Assembly: GCF_002860255.1 (NCBI RefSeq)
Contig: NZ_PGVE01000090.1
Span: 1-64,000, forward strand
Direction of reading: 5' to 3'
From: Neobacillus cucumis
Lineage (GTDB): Bacteria; Bacillota; Bacilli; Bacillales; Cytobacillaceae
DNA length: 64,000 bases
Part shown: positions 32,654-40,212 of the stretch, in pieces
Layout: every line of letters begins with the position of its first letter
How positions within the stretch are numbered: position 1 is the stretch's first letter
Position numbers and translations under genes: made by a program
The notes under the pieces: model-generated
Seen by the model: only the letters and a program-made list of their open reading frames with translations
What the model was told of the DNA's origin: nothing
Databases searched by the model: none

Positions 32654-33820
32654 CTATTGGTCTGCAATTTTTCCATATTTCCCACCGCCTCCGGCTGCAA
32701 GGTTTATGCTGCCGTCTCTTGCCTTCATAATAAGATCAGCAATTTTGACAGGTACTACTTCGGCTAAAGCTCTATATGGAACTTCATGCAGGATGGCCAT
32801 TTCACTGCCAAAATGATTGACTAACTTTTCCAATAGACGCGGCCCTAATCCCGGGATAAACTCCAGGGGGACTTGATGGACATACGGCGGACGCCCTGGA
32901 GGACTTGAATCAGCAGTCTTTAACTCTAGGATTCGATCCGCTACTCCTTTAATAATTTTACTGCCTCCGCACTGATTACATGGTTGATTGTCATGACCAA
33001 GTGGAGTTAAACATTCTGTACAAACGGTTTTATGGTACTTACCCAATAAGGGGTCCAGACCATAATTGGCAATGATATACCTGTCGTCCTCTCTTTTTAA
33101 TGCTTTTTGCAATTCTAAAAATGTCGGCTCTTTCATTGCGATTACTTGATATTCACGGGCGATTTTTGCCAGCGAATGTGCGTCAGAATTGGTTACAAAC
33201 GTATATTGATGAAGCTCACCTAACTGGTCCGCCATGTGTGTATCTGAACTTAATCCAAGTTCAATTCCATCAATTAAATCTGGGTCTAATACCTCAGTCA
33301 GCGACCTTTTAACCCCCTTGCCATAAAGACTCTTAAAGGGAGTAAACACATGGGCAGGAATGAAAATGCCACCTAATTCTTTAACCTTTTTTTGCAGGAT
33401 TAAACCTGTTACATAAACCCGTTGTGAACTTAGCTGAATATTTTTTAAATGTTCCGAAAGCCAAGAAGAAAACTCCCGCATAATTGAAAGATTCGGGAAA
33501 TAACAAAGAAGATGGATAGGGCCATTGGACTGTTCATCATAAATCTCTAATTCAGAACCAGGAATAACGGTTAAATCTCCAAAAACCAAACCGCCATCAG
33601 GATGTTCATTAATTTCCCCGCTGCGTATTAGGCTTTCCATTTCCAAAATCACTTCAGGAGAATGACTGTCAATGATTCCTACCATATTAAGTCCCTTTTC
33701 ATGTCTGGCATGTTCAATTATATTGGTAAACGTTAGTGATTTAGCACCCGTAATTTTGACCGGCTTACCTGTCCATGTCCGGCCAATATGTATGTGCAAA
33801 TCTACATAATAGCGATTCAT
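32654..33820 (-). CDS. Endonuclease Q family DNA repair nuclease
   Basis: EndoQ-type endonuclease (388 aa) expected to nick DNA 5' of deaminated bases such as uracil or hypoxanthine. The N-terminal PHP-like metal domain opens YYVDLHIHIGRTWTG and includes SHSPEVILEME and VTNSDAHSLAKIA. A zinc ribbon (CTECLTPLGHDNQPCNQCGG) lies near residue 270, followed by a helix-hairpin-helix stretch (EFIPGLGPRLLEKLVNHFG). The start overlaps the nudF stop (ATGA), so the two house-cleaning enzymes are co-expressed. Confidence 0.86.
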   Translation of the reverse strand: MNRYYVDLHIHIGRTWTGKPVKITGAKSLTFTNIIEHARHEKGLNMVGIIDSHSPEVILEMESLIRSGEINEHPDGGLVFGDLTVIPGSELEIYDEQSNGPIHLLCYFPNLSIMREFSSWLSEHLKNIQLSSQRVYVTGLILQKKVKELGGIFIPAHVFTPFKSLYGKGVKRSLTEVLDPDLIDGIELGLSSDTHMADQLGELHQYTFVTNSDAHSLAKIAREYQVIAMKEPTFLELQKALKREDDRYIIANYGLDPLLGKYHKTVCTECLTPLGHDNQPCNQCGGSKIIKGVADRILELKTADSSPPGRPPYVHQVPLEFIPGLGPRLLEKLVNHFGSEMAILHEVPYRALAEVVPVKIADLIMKARDGSINLAAGGGGKYGKIADQ

Positions 33821-34371
33821 TTATGCTTCAACGCCTCTTGTAATTGTAGATATTGAACGGCAAAAATGGTTTTGGCATCAAAAATTTTCTGGTTTGTTAT
33901 GTATTCCTTCGCCTCGTCGAGACTTATTTCTTCCAGATTCACAAACTCATCTTCGTCAAGACTAGCAGCGTCCTCTTTTTTGATAAGTCCTTTTGCTAAA
34001 TACACATGAACAATTTCATCGGCAAAACCTGGTGAGGTATAGAATGATGTTACTAGTTCCAAACTGCTGCACACATATCCCGTTTCTTCTTCTAATTCTC
34101 TTCTTGCACAAATTTCAGGTTCTTCCCCTTTTTCGAGTTTACCAGCAGGAATTTCCACAATCGTTCTCTCCAATGCTTTCCGATATTGTTCAACCATAAC
34201 GACCTTATTATCGTCTGTCACAGCGATGACAGCCACAGCGCCTGGGTGTTTAATTATTTCACGTTTGGATTGTTTTCCATTCGGCAGCTCGACATCCTGT
34301 AGATGAAGGCTGATGATTCTTCCTGAAAATATTTCTTCACTTTTAATTGTTTTCTCTATAAGGTTGTCCAT
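33817..34371 (-). CDS. nudF: ADP-ribose pyrophosphatase NudF
   Basis: Nudix hydrolase (184 aa) splitting ADP-ribose to AMP and ribose 5-phosphate. The Nudix box begins GKLEKGEEPEICARRELEEE around residues 74-93. A substrate-specificity stretch FYTSPGFADEIVHVYLAK follows, typical of ADP-ribose enzymes. The ATG at 34371 is chosen because GGAG lies nine bases upstream; an in-frame TTG three codons earlier abuts that site. It is divergent from mciZ. Confidence 0.94.
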   Translation of the reverse strand: MDNLIEKTIKSEEIFSGRIISLHLQDVELPNGKQSKREIIKHPGAVAVIAVTDDNKVVMVEQYRKALERTIVEIPAGKLEKGEEPEICARRELEEETGYVCSSLELVTSFYTSPGFADEIVHVYLAKGLIKKEDAASLDEDEFVNLEEISLDEAKEYITNQKIFDAKTIFAVQYLQLQEALKHK

Positions 34372-34387
34372 TATCGTCAACTCCTGT

Positions 34388-34416
34388 TCTATTCCGTAAA
34401 AACTTACGCATACATT
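34388..34416 (+). promoter_or_regulatory. Candidate SigE promoter of mciZ
   Basis: TCTATTC, 14 bases, then CATACATT fits SigE (KMATATT / CATACAMT). It ends 30 bases before the mciZ start. SigE control of mciZ is known in B. subtilis. Confidence 0.5.
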
Positions 34417-34446
34417 TTACCATACTTTAATTGGAGGAGTATGGAA

Positions 34447-34581
34447 ATGAAAATGTATATTCATGAGCAGGGAATCACTCTTGTAGGCAAGGCCTGGGAA
34501 ATCGTGCAAAAATTAAAGGAGTATAACAAAGAGTATGGTTTAGTTACCAATTGGGTTCAGGATGTTTCACAAAAAAAGTAG
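34447..34581 (+). CDS. mciZ: Mother-cell inhibitor of FtsZ, MciZ
   Basis: A 44-residue peptide whose core (ITLVGKAWEIVQKLKEYNKE) closely resembles, by recall, MciZ of B. subtilis, a peptide that caps FtsZ filaments in the mother cell and stops Z-ring formation after septation. The ATG at 34447 has GGAGG nine bases upstream; an ATG two codons earlier is too near that site. It lies between nudF (divergent) and yqkF, the position I recall for mciZ. The C-terminal tail (VQDVSQKK) is slightly longer than the B. subtilis 40-mer. It is easily missed by automatic annotation because of its size. Confidence 0.88.
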   Translation: MKMYIHEQGITLVGKAWEIVQKLKEYNKEYGLVTNWVQDVSQKK

Positions 34582-34644
34582 CTCCCATTTGTAGTATGCC
34601 CTTTTCTTTATTAATATTGTAGATAAAGGACAGGGGGGATACTT

Positions 34645-35556
34645 TTGAAAAAAAGAAGACTAGGTCATTCAGAATTGTATGTTTCGGAATTGGGTCTCGG
34701 CTGTATGTCCATTGGTACAGAGGAAAAAGCAGCCAGAAATATAATCGAGACCGCACTTGAGGAAGGTATTAACTATTTTGATACAGCTGACCTCTATGAT
34801 TTTGGTGAAAATGAAAGAATTGTCGGCCAAGCATTAAAATCTGTACGTGAAAAGGTAATTCTTGCAACAAAGGTGGGTAACCGCCCGAAACCGGATAAAT
34901 CCGGCTGGACTTGGGATGCTTCGAAATCCTATATTAAAGAAGAAGTAAAAAATAGTTTAAAACGTCTAGGGACTGACTATGTCGATTTATATCAACTACA
35001 TGGCGGAACCATGGAAGACCCTATTGATGAAACGATTGAAGCGTTTGAAGAATTAAAAGCAGAAGGATTTATTCGCTACTATGGCATCTCATCCATTCGA
35101 CCAAATGTCATCCGTGAATATATAAAAAAATCTAGTATTGTGTCTGTTATGATGCAATACAGTATTTTGGACCGCAGACCAGAAGAAGAAGCTTTACCAC
35201 TTTTACATGAACATGGAATCGGCGTTGTCACACGCGGACCGCTTGCTAAAGGGCTCTTGAGCGATCAGCTGCTGAACAAGGCATCTGAAAAAGGCTATTT
35301 GGATTACAATTACGAAGACTTATCAGATATTTTACCGCAGTTAAAAGAAAAGGTGGCTCCTTCTCGGTCGTTTACAGAGGTCGCTCTACAATATAATTTG
35401 GCAAACCCTGCTGTTGCCTCCGTTGTAGCCGGAGCGAGCAGCCCGGAACAAATTAAGAGCAATGCGGCTGCTGTAAGAAGCAAGGCTTTAACTGTCGAGG
35501 AAGTATCAATTATCAAAGAAATGACCAAGGCAAGTACCTATTTGGAACATAGATAA
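34645..35556 (+). CDS. yqkF: Aldo/keto reductase YqkF
   Basis: NADPH-dependent aldo-keto reductase (303 aa) of the TIM-barrel AKR superfamily, substrate unknown. Catalytic residues lie in NYFDTADLYDFGENE (Asp, Tyr) and ILATKVGNRP (Lys), with the His in LYQLHGG. The cofactor end includes GASSPEQIKSNAAAV. A TTG start at 34645 follows AGGGGGG. It follows mciZ as yqkF does in B. subtilis. Confidence 0.92.
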   Translation: MKKRRLGHSELYVSELGLGCMSIGTEEKAARNIIETALEEGINYFDTADLYDFGENERIVGQALKSVREKVILATKVGNRPKPDKSGWTWDASKSYIKEEVKNSLKRLGTDYVDLYQLHGGTMEDPIDETIEAFEELKAEGFIRYYGISSIRPNVIREYIKKSSIVSVMMQYSILDRRPEEEALPLLHEHGIGVVTRGPLAKGLLSDQLLNKASEKGYLDYNYEDLSDILPQLKEKVAPSRSFTEVALQYNLANPAVASVVAGASSPEQIKSNAAAVRSKALTVEEVSIIKEMTKASTYLEHR

Positions 35557-35586
35557 AAACAGGGGAGCTGTGGCTCTCCTGTTATT
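35556..35586. terminator. Terminator between yqkF and yqkE
   Basis: AACAGGGGAGC pairs with GCTCTCCTGTT over a TGTG loop between two convergent genes. Confidence 0.78.
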
Positions 35587-35836
35587 TAAATTCCTTCCAG
35601 TTCATAGCACTTTCATTTAATAGTTCCTCAAATGATTTGTTCTTTTCTTTTAATCTTCTTTCTTCTCGTTTTCTTTGTTCTTCCTCTTCTTTTTTTCTAT
35701 CTTCTTCAGCCTTTAGCTGATTCTGCTGTTCCTTTAACTGCTTCATTAAGTCTGAATTAATTAAATCTTTCAGTGTTAAACCTGTATCTTCCTTTTTTGG
35801 TTTAGATTGATTGGTTTGTCTTTTTTGTTTTTTCAT
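35582..35836 (-). CDS. yqkE: YqkE-like charged coiled-coil protein (DUF3886)
   Basis: Small, highly charged protein (84 aa): a basic start (MKKQKRQTNQSKPKK), then a Lys/Glu/Arg-rich helix likely to form a coiled coil, ending ELLNESAMNWKEFK. It resembles YqkE by position and composition; function unknown. The ATG at 35836 is chosen because GGAGGAG lies just before it, and that site itself is part of the five-codon upstream extension. Confidence 0.82.
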   Translation of the reverse strand: MKKQKRQTNQSKPKKEDTGLTLKDLINSDLMKQLKEQQNQLKAEEDRKKEEEEQRKREERRLKEKNKSFEELLNESAMNWKEFK

Positions 35837-35900
35837 TCTAAACTCCTCCATAAATAAAATCCTATTCTATTATAACATTACTAAAAAAGCACTTAGTATA

Positions 35901-35934
35901 AAAAAACAGGCTGGACTTTACTCAGCCTGTTTTT
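35901..35934. terminator. Terminator between the scoB-like gene and yqkE
   Basis: AAAACAGGCTG pairs with CAGCCTGTTTT with T-runs either side, just past the CoA-transferase stop. Confidence 0.9.
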
Positions 35935-35938
35935 ACTG

Positions 35939-36607
35939 TTAATAAGCCTCTAATTTAACATTTTCATCTACATGTAATGTGGCATCCGTGGAATTTACAA
36001 CTTCCTCAACTGTATACCCGCTAGCCACTTCTACTAGTCTTAACCCGGAATCCGTAACATCCATCACTGCACGCTCAGTGATAATACGGTTCACTACCCC
36101 TTTTCCAGTTAGCGGTAACGTGCATTGTTTTAATATCTTTGATTCACCTTTTTTATTAACGTGTTCCATAATGACAATAATCTTCTGGGCGCCATGGACA
36201 AGATCCATAGCACCGCCCATTCCCTTAATCATTTTTCCTGGAATCATCCAGTTGGCCAAATCTCCTTGTTCCGATACTTCCATTCCTCCGAGAATCGCTA
36301 AATTTACATGTCCCCCACGAATCATGGCAAACGATTCAGCACTATCAAAATAAGCAGCCCCGCTAATGGCTGTGACTGTCTCTTTTCCTGCATTTATTAA
36401 ATCAGGATCTACATCTTCTTCACGTGGGTAAGGTCCTATACCGAGAAGACCGTTTTCTGATTGTAAAACCACTTGTTTATTATCTGTAATATAGTTCGCA
36501 ACGAGGGTTGGCATACCGATCCCTAGATTGACGTAAAAGCCATTTTCTATTTCTTTTTCTGCTCTAATTGCAATACGTTCTCTGACATTGGCTTTATCAT
36601 TTACCAT
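35939..36607 (-). CDS. scoB: 3-oxoacid CoA-transferase subunit B
   Basis: Catalytic beta subunit (222 aa) of succinyl-CoA:3-ketoacid (acetoacetate) CoA-transferase. The catalytic Glu lies in VVLQSENGLLGIGPYP near residue 50. Further family stretches are VNLGIGMPTLVANYI and GKMIKGMGGAMDLVHGA. It lies 23 bases after subunit A in one operon. Acetoacetate is the likely substrate given the HMG-CoA lyase gene nearby, but specificity (succinyl- or acetyl-CoA donor) cannot be read from sequence. Confidence 0.93.
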   Translation of the reverse strand: MVNDKANVRERIAIRAEKEIENGFYVNLGIGMPTLVANYITDNKQVVLQSENGLLGIGPYPREEDVDPDLINAGKETVTAISGAAYFDSAESFAMIRGGHVNLAILGGMEVSEQGDLANWMIPGKMIKGMGGAMDLVHGAQKIIVIMEHVNKKGESKILKQCTLPLTGKGVVNRIITERAVMDVTDSGLRLVEVASGYTVEEVVNSTDATLHVDENVKLEAY

Positions 36608-36630
36608 AGCTATTACTCCCTTCCCTCTCT

Positions 36631-37320
36631 CTATTTTTTTACGGTTAATCTTTCAATCCGCTTTTCCTGTTTCCCTTCAATAATGGCTTGAACATAAATA
36701 CTTGGTGTATGGATAAAATTAGGATCTAACTCACCTATTTCATAAAGAGTTTCTACCTCTGCAATTGTTATTTTTCCAGCCGCTGCAATCATTGGATTAA
36801 AGTTACGGGCTGTTTTATGGTAAACAAGATTCCCCATCCTATCACCTTTCCAAGCCCTTATTAGACTAAAATCAGCTGTAAGCGCTTCCTCTAACAGGTA
36901 TTCTCGGCCATTAAACGTCTTTGTCTCTTTCCCCTCAGCAATAGGTGTTCCTACCCCAGCAGGAGTATAAAAGGCTGGGATTCCTGCCCCGCCCGCTCGT
37001 ATTTTTTCAGCCAATGTTCCTTGTGGGGTTAGCTCTACTTCCAATTCTCCAGTTAAAACCTGTCTTTCAAACTCTTTATTTTCACCTACATAGGAGCCAA
37101 TCATTTTTTTTATTTGTTTATTATTTAAAAGCAGACCTAACCCCCATTCATCTATTCCGCAGTTATTTGAAATGACTGTTAGGTCCTTTACACCCTTTTC
37201 AGCCAGGGCTAATATCAAATTTTCTGGAATGCCGCATAAACCAAATCCGCCAACCATCAATGTTGCTCCATCCTGGATATCGGCAACTGCATCCTGAAAG
37301 GATGTGCATAGTTTCTTCAT
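36631..37320 (-). CDS. scoA: 3-oxoacid CoA-transferase subunit A
   Basis: Alpha subunit (229 aa) of the acetoacetate CoA-transferase. It has the CoA-binding stretch GATLMVGGFGLCGIPENLI near residue 18 and GGAGIPAFYTPAGVGTPIAEGK near 107. GGGGAGAG precedes the ATG. With subunit B it would activate acetoacetate released by the divergently encoded HMG-CoA lyase. Confidence 0.93.
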   Translation of the reverse strand: MKKLCTSFQDAVADIQDGATLMVGGFGLCGIPENLILALAEKGVKDLTVISNNCGIDEWGLGLLLNNKQIKKMIGSYVGENKEFERQVLTGELEVELTPQGTLAEKIRAGGAGIPAFYTPAGVGTPIAEGKETKTFNGREYLLEEALTADFSLIRAWKGDRMGNLVYHKTARNFNPMIAAAGKITIAEVETLYEIGELDPNFIHTPSIYVQAIIEGKQEKRIERLTVKK

Positions 37321-37503
37321 CTTTTCTCTCTCCCCTTACATTTTGTTTTATTACAAGCTAAAAACAAGCTTTTCTACTACTTAACCATTTACTATTTCTA
37401 TTTTCAGATAAAAAATTCCTCTAATTTTGTCAAAATTCTATTAACTCTTGCTTTTCAGAAAATCCCACCGCTACAATGAAGGTATGAACCTTGGAGGGGG
37501 AAA

Positions 37504-38409
37504 ATGATGTTTAATTTACCTAAAAAAGTGACGATTATCGAGGTAGGTCCACGTGATGGGCTTCAAAATGAAAAGTTGTTGGTCCCTACTGAAATTAAAA
37601 AACAATTTATTTCCAGTTTAAGGAGTGCCGGACTTCAAGAAATGGAGCTGACTTCATTCGTATCACCGAAATGGGTGCCCCAAATGGGAGATGCTGCTGA
37701 AATTACAACTGATTGCCTTGATGATAAAACGAGAAACATTGTTCTTGCACCTAACCGAAGAGGAGTTGATCGGATTTTTTCGACTGATTGTCAGGCTGTT
37801 GCCGTCTTTGTCGGCGTTAGTAATAGCTTTAATTTAAAGAACATCAATAAATCTACAGGGGACAGTTTAGCTGAATTAAAGCCGGTTATCCGTGAACTAA
37901 AATTAAATAATTATTTTGTTCGTGCCTGTATTTCTACAGCTTTCTATTGCCCATATGAAGGAAAAATAAGCCCGAAGGATACTCTAGAACTTTGCCATGA
38001 ATTTGTTCATGCCGGGGTTGATGAATTAAGTGTTGCTGATACGATTGGAATGGCGGCACCCAATGAGTCTTATTCTCTTTTTTCTCAATTAAAAGCGGAG
38101 TTTCCTCAGACCCTTTTAACCGCTCATTTTCATGATACACGCAAGCTTGCCCTTGCCAATATTCTTGCTGCCCTCCAAGCGGGAATTGACCGATTTGATA
38201 CATCTGCCGGGGGACTGGGCGGCTGTCCGTTTGCACCCGGAGCGGCTGGAAATGCAGCAACCGAGGACGTAGTTTATATGCTTGAACGAATGGGGATTGC
38301 TACTGGTGTGGATCTGGATAAACTGATGGCTGCTATTGACGTTGTTATTCCTTATTTATCAAGGAAAATCGAGACTGGCTACTACCGCCTTCATGCTCAA
38401 ACTGTCTAG
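37504..38409 (+). CDS. Hydroxymethylglutaryl-CoA lyase
   Basis: Cleaves HMG-CoA to acetyl-CoA and acetoacetate (301 aa), the last step of leucine breakdown. It is an HMGL-like TIM barrel with metal and substrate motif EVGPRDGLQNEK at the start. The catalytic Cys is in GGLGGCPFAPGAAGNAATED near residue 240, and the His-rich metal site is in TAHFHDTR. GGAGGGGG lies before two consecutive ATG codons; either may start. It is divergent from scoAB, so acetoacetate production and activation are side by side. Confidence 0.94.
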   Translation: MMFNLPKKVTIIEVGPRDGLQNEKLLVPTEIKKQFISSLRSAGLQEMELTSFVSPKWVPQMGDAAEITTDCLDDKTRNIVLAPNRRGVDRIFSTDCQAVAVFVGVSNSFNLKNINKSTGDSLAELKPVIRELKLNNYFVRACISTAFYCPYEGKISPKDTLELCHEFVHAGVDELSVADTIGMAAPNESYSLFSQLKAEFPQTLLTAHFHDTRKLALANILAALQAGIDRFDTSAGGLGGCPFAPGAAGNAATEDVVYMLERMGIATGVDLDKLMAAIDVVIPYLSRKIETGYYRLHAQTV

Positions 38410-38483
38410 ATAAATCTTATGAATAATCTGTCTCCTCCTCAACCATCTTAATAATTGAGACTAATATGAAGGGAGACTAAAAT

Positions 38484-38624
38484 ATGAGCCAGAAGCGTGA
38501 GAAAGGAAATAGTCAAAGCGGAAAAAATTATGCGGATACCGCAGGCGGCGGCAAAAGAATGATTGCTGCAGAAGAAATGGAAAAAGCCCTCCACCCCGCA
38601 AAAAGACAAAATTCAGAGCAATAA
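38484..38624 (+). CDS. Hypothetical small basic protein
   Basis: A 46-residue reading frame with a good ribosome site (GAAGGGAGA) before its ATG. It is hydrophilic and basic at the start (MSQKREKGNSQSGKNYADTA) and ends AMEKALHPAKRQNSEQ-like with a Glu/Lys-rich helix. There is no membrane segment. I do not recognise it. Its TAA stop is formed by the first bases of the intergenic element at 38620. It follows HMG-CoA lyase by 74 bases and could share its transcript. Confidence 0.6.
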   Translation: MSQKREKGNSQSGKNYADTAGGGKRMIAAEEMEKALHPAKRQNSEQ

Positions 38625-38685
38625 GAAAAGCGGAAGCGCCCGTTTAGCGAAGTATACTAGTCGCTGGGCGCTGGAGCTGGACAAT
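38620..38685 (+). repeat. Intergenic hairpin element, copy B
   Basis: Begins AATAAGAAAAGCGG and ends GCTGGAGCTGGACAATT. An outer stem AGCGCCC / GGGCGCT encloses an inner stem AGCGA / TCGCT. Copy C at 53749 has the same plan with different stem bases. A truncated second head (GAAAAGCGGAAGTGCCC) follows at 38720-38736. Confidence 0.75.
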
Positions 38686-38746
38686 TTTCAAAGTCAATTA
38701 TTACAATTTCTTATCTCATGAAAAGCGGAAGTGCCCTATATACCTT

Positions 38747-38777
38747 AAGCCGCTCATTGGTGTCAGCGGCTTTTTTT
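38747..38777 (+). terminator. Terminator upstream of the hydrolase gene
   Basis: AAGCCGC pairs with GCGGCTT, followed by a run of T. It follows the truncated element head and ends transcripts from the left. Confidence 0.85.
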
Positions 38778-38865
38778 ATGTTAAAATTAAATCTGTTAAT
38801 TTATGGGCATGGTTTAGGCGTTTTACATATTTTATTAATACCTTATTCCTGTGGGGGGCGCCAAT

Positions 38866-39786
38866 TTGAAAAAGGCATTTCGAACTCTTTTTGTTTTATT
38901 GTTTTTCTGGGTATCTCTTGGTTTGTATTTTACTAACCGTCTGATGTATATGAAAAAGAAGGACGAGAAATTGATTTTAATGCGTGAAAAAGAAGCGGGC
39001 AGATATAATCCTGAGGAATTTAAGGCACTTCCAAAGCGGGACGTGGACATACCCTCACCGTTTGGTTATACCATTAAAGCACTTCTTGTCGAACCACACC
39101 AGACGAATCGGTATGTAATTATTTCTCATGGTGTGACAGAAACCAAAATTAACTCCATTAAATATGCAAACCTTTTCTTAGAACGTGGCTTTAATACCTT
39201 AATTTACGATCATCGCCGCCATGGAGAATCGGGCGGAAAAACGACGAGTTTTGGCCATTATGAAAAATTTGATCTAAAAACCGTTGTTGACTGGCTTAAA
39301 ACTGAGATAGGTCCTCCTATTGAACTAGGAATTCATGGTGAATCGATGGGTGCTGCCACAATGCTTTTATATGCCGGACTATTGGAAGATGGGGCCGATT
39401 TTTATATCGCCGACTGTCCTTTTTCTGACTTCAAGGAACAGCTTGCCTATCTGATAAAAAAAGATTTTAAGTTAATTCCCGGCCTTTTACTGCCAATTGG
39501 AGATGCATTTTTACGCCTTCGTGACAAATATTCGATCCGGCATATTTCACCGATTTCAGTTATTGAAAATATTAAGCATCCCGTCTTGTTTATCCATAGT
39601 AAAAAAGATGATTTTATTCTTCCATCCATGTCTAAGGACTTATTTGAGCAAAAAAAGGGCCCCAAAATGCTTTATATTGCGGAGAATGGACGTCATGCCC
39701 AGTCGTTTAATGAAAATCGGGCTGATTATGAACGAGTGATTGATGAATTTCTGCAAAAATATGTTGACCACCCACTTCCAAGCTAA
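38866..39786 (+). CDS. Membrane-anchored alpha/beta hydrolase
   Basis: Serine hydrolase (306 aa) of the alpha/beta fold. An N-terminal membrane anchor (residues 4-20, FRTLFVLLFFWVSLGLYF) is followed by the extracellular domain. The nucleophile Ser is in LGIHGESMGAATM. The oxyanion region is ISHGVTE, and the acid and His are near SKKDDFILP and NGRHAQS. The TTG at 38866 is preferred over the GTG five codons upstream, because that GTG lies within the GGGGGG ribosome site. Substrate unknown; related Bacillus proteins are annotated only as hydrolases. Confidence 0.88.
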   Translation: MKKAFRTLFVLLFFWVSLGLYFTNRLMYMKKKDEKLILMREKEAGRYNPEEFKALPKRDVDIPSPFGYTIKALLVEPHQTNRYVIISHGVTETKINSIKYANLFLERGFNTLIYDHRRHGESGGKTTSFGHYEKFDLKTVVDWLKTEIGPPIELGIHGESMGAATMLLYAGLLEDGADFYIADCPFSDFKEQLAYLIKKDFKLIPGLLLPIGDAFLRLRDKYSIRHISPISVIENIKHPVLFIHSKKDDFILPSMSKDLFEQKKGPKMLYIAENGRHAQSFNENRADYERVIDEFLQKYVDHPLPS

Positions 39787-39879
39787 AAATTTTAACTTGA
39801 TTAACTAGTTATTGATTGATTTTCCTTAGAATTCCATTTATCCTCAATGTTAGAACGAATATTTTAAGGGGTGCTTATT

Positions 39880-40086
39880 ATGTCAAAGGTTCAAATCAGG
39901 GTCAATGATAATGGTTCATTAAGAATTACCGGTGATGTAGAATTACTTGATGGGGAAGGCAATGTTTATACAACTAAACCATCCTTTTCTCTATGCCGCT
40001 GCGGTCTTTCTAATAATAAGCCGTTTTGCGATGGCTCTCATAAAGGGAAATTTGATTCACAAGTTAGAGTGAGTAAGGAAGATTAA
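39880..40086 (+). CDS. CDGSH iron-sulfur domain protein
   Basis: Small 2Fe-2S protein (68 aa) with the CDGSH signature CRCGLSNNKPFCDGSH near residues 44-59, giving three Cys and one His ligand. Role unknown in bacteria; the fold is linked to redox or iron-sulfur handling. The ATG at 39880 follows AAGGGG; the frame extends three codons upstream. Its terminator was split by the insertion sequence just downstream. Confidence 0.92.
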   Translation: MSKVQIRVNDNGSLRITGDVELLDGEGNVYTTKPSFSLCRCGLSNNKPFCDGSHKGKFDSQVRVSKED

Positions 40087-40092
40087 AGAAAA

Positions 40093-40105
40093 TGGGCGGC
40101 TTCCC
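40093..40105 (+). terminator. Left half of a terminator split by the IS
   Basis: TGGGCGGCT (40093-40101) and the loop TCCC pair in principle with AGCCGCTC at 41585-41592, followed by TTTTATTTT. Removing the IS and one CCC restores a normal hairpin for the CDGSH and YolD genes. Confidence 0.7.
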
Positions 40106-40142
40106 TAATATGGTACCTAGAGATAGGACACTTGAAAAAGAG
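40106..40142 (+). repeat. Left inverted repeat of the IS
   Basis: Starts TAATATGGTACC and ends in a GGACACTTGAAAAAGAG stretch. It matches the reversed right end with several mismatches. Confidence 0.75.
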
Positions 40143-40167
40143 TGTTTCATCTCTAGGTATTTTTTTA
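40114..40167 (+). terminator. Hairpin with T-run at the IS left end
   Basis: TACCTAGAGAT (40114-40124) pairs perfectly with ATCTCTAGGTA (40149-40159), followed by eight T residues. It should stop transcription entering from the host before the transposase gene. Confidence 0.72.
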
Positions 40168-40212
40168 TATACTTATATATCAAGATATGGGGATTAGGGG
40201 AACGACACAACT

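Noticed and set aside
37321..37503. SigL (-24/-12) promoter for the acetoacetate genes
   Set aside because: No GG...GC spacing typical of SigL was found in either direction; only a weak TTGCTT/TACAAT pair lies before the lyase gene.
38718..38936. Plus-strand frame upstream of and overlapping the hydrolase start
   Set aside because: It runs through the truncated repeat head and a terminator and lacks a ribosome site.
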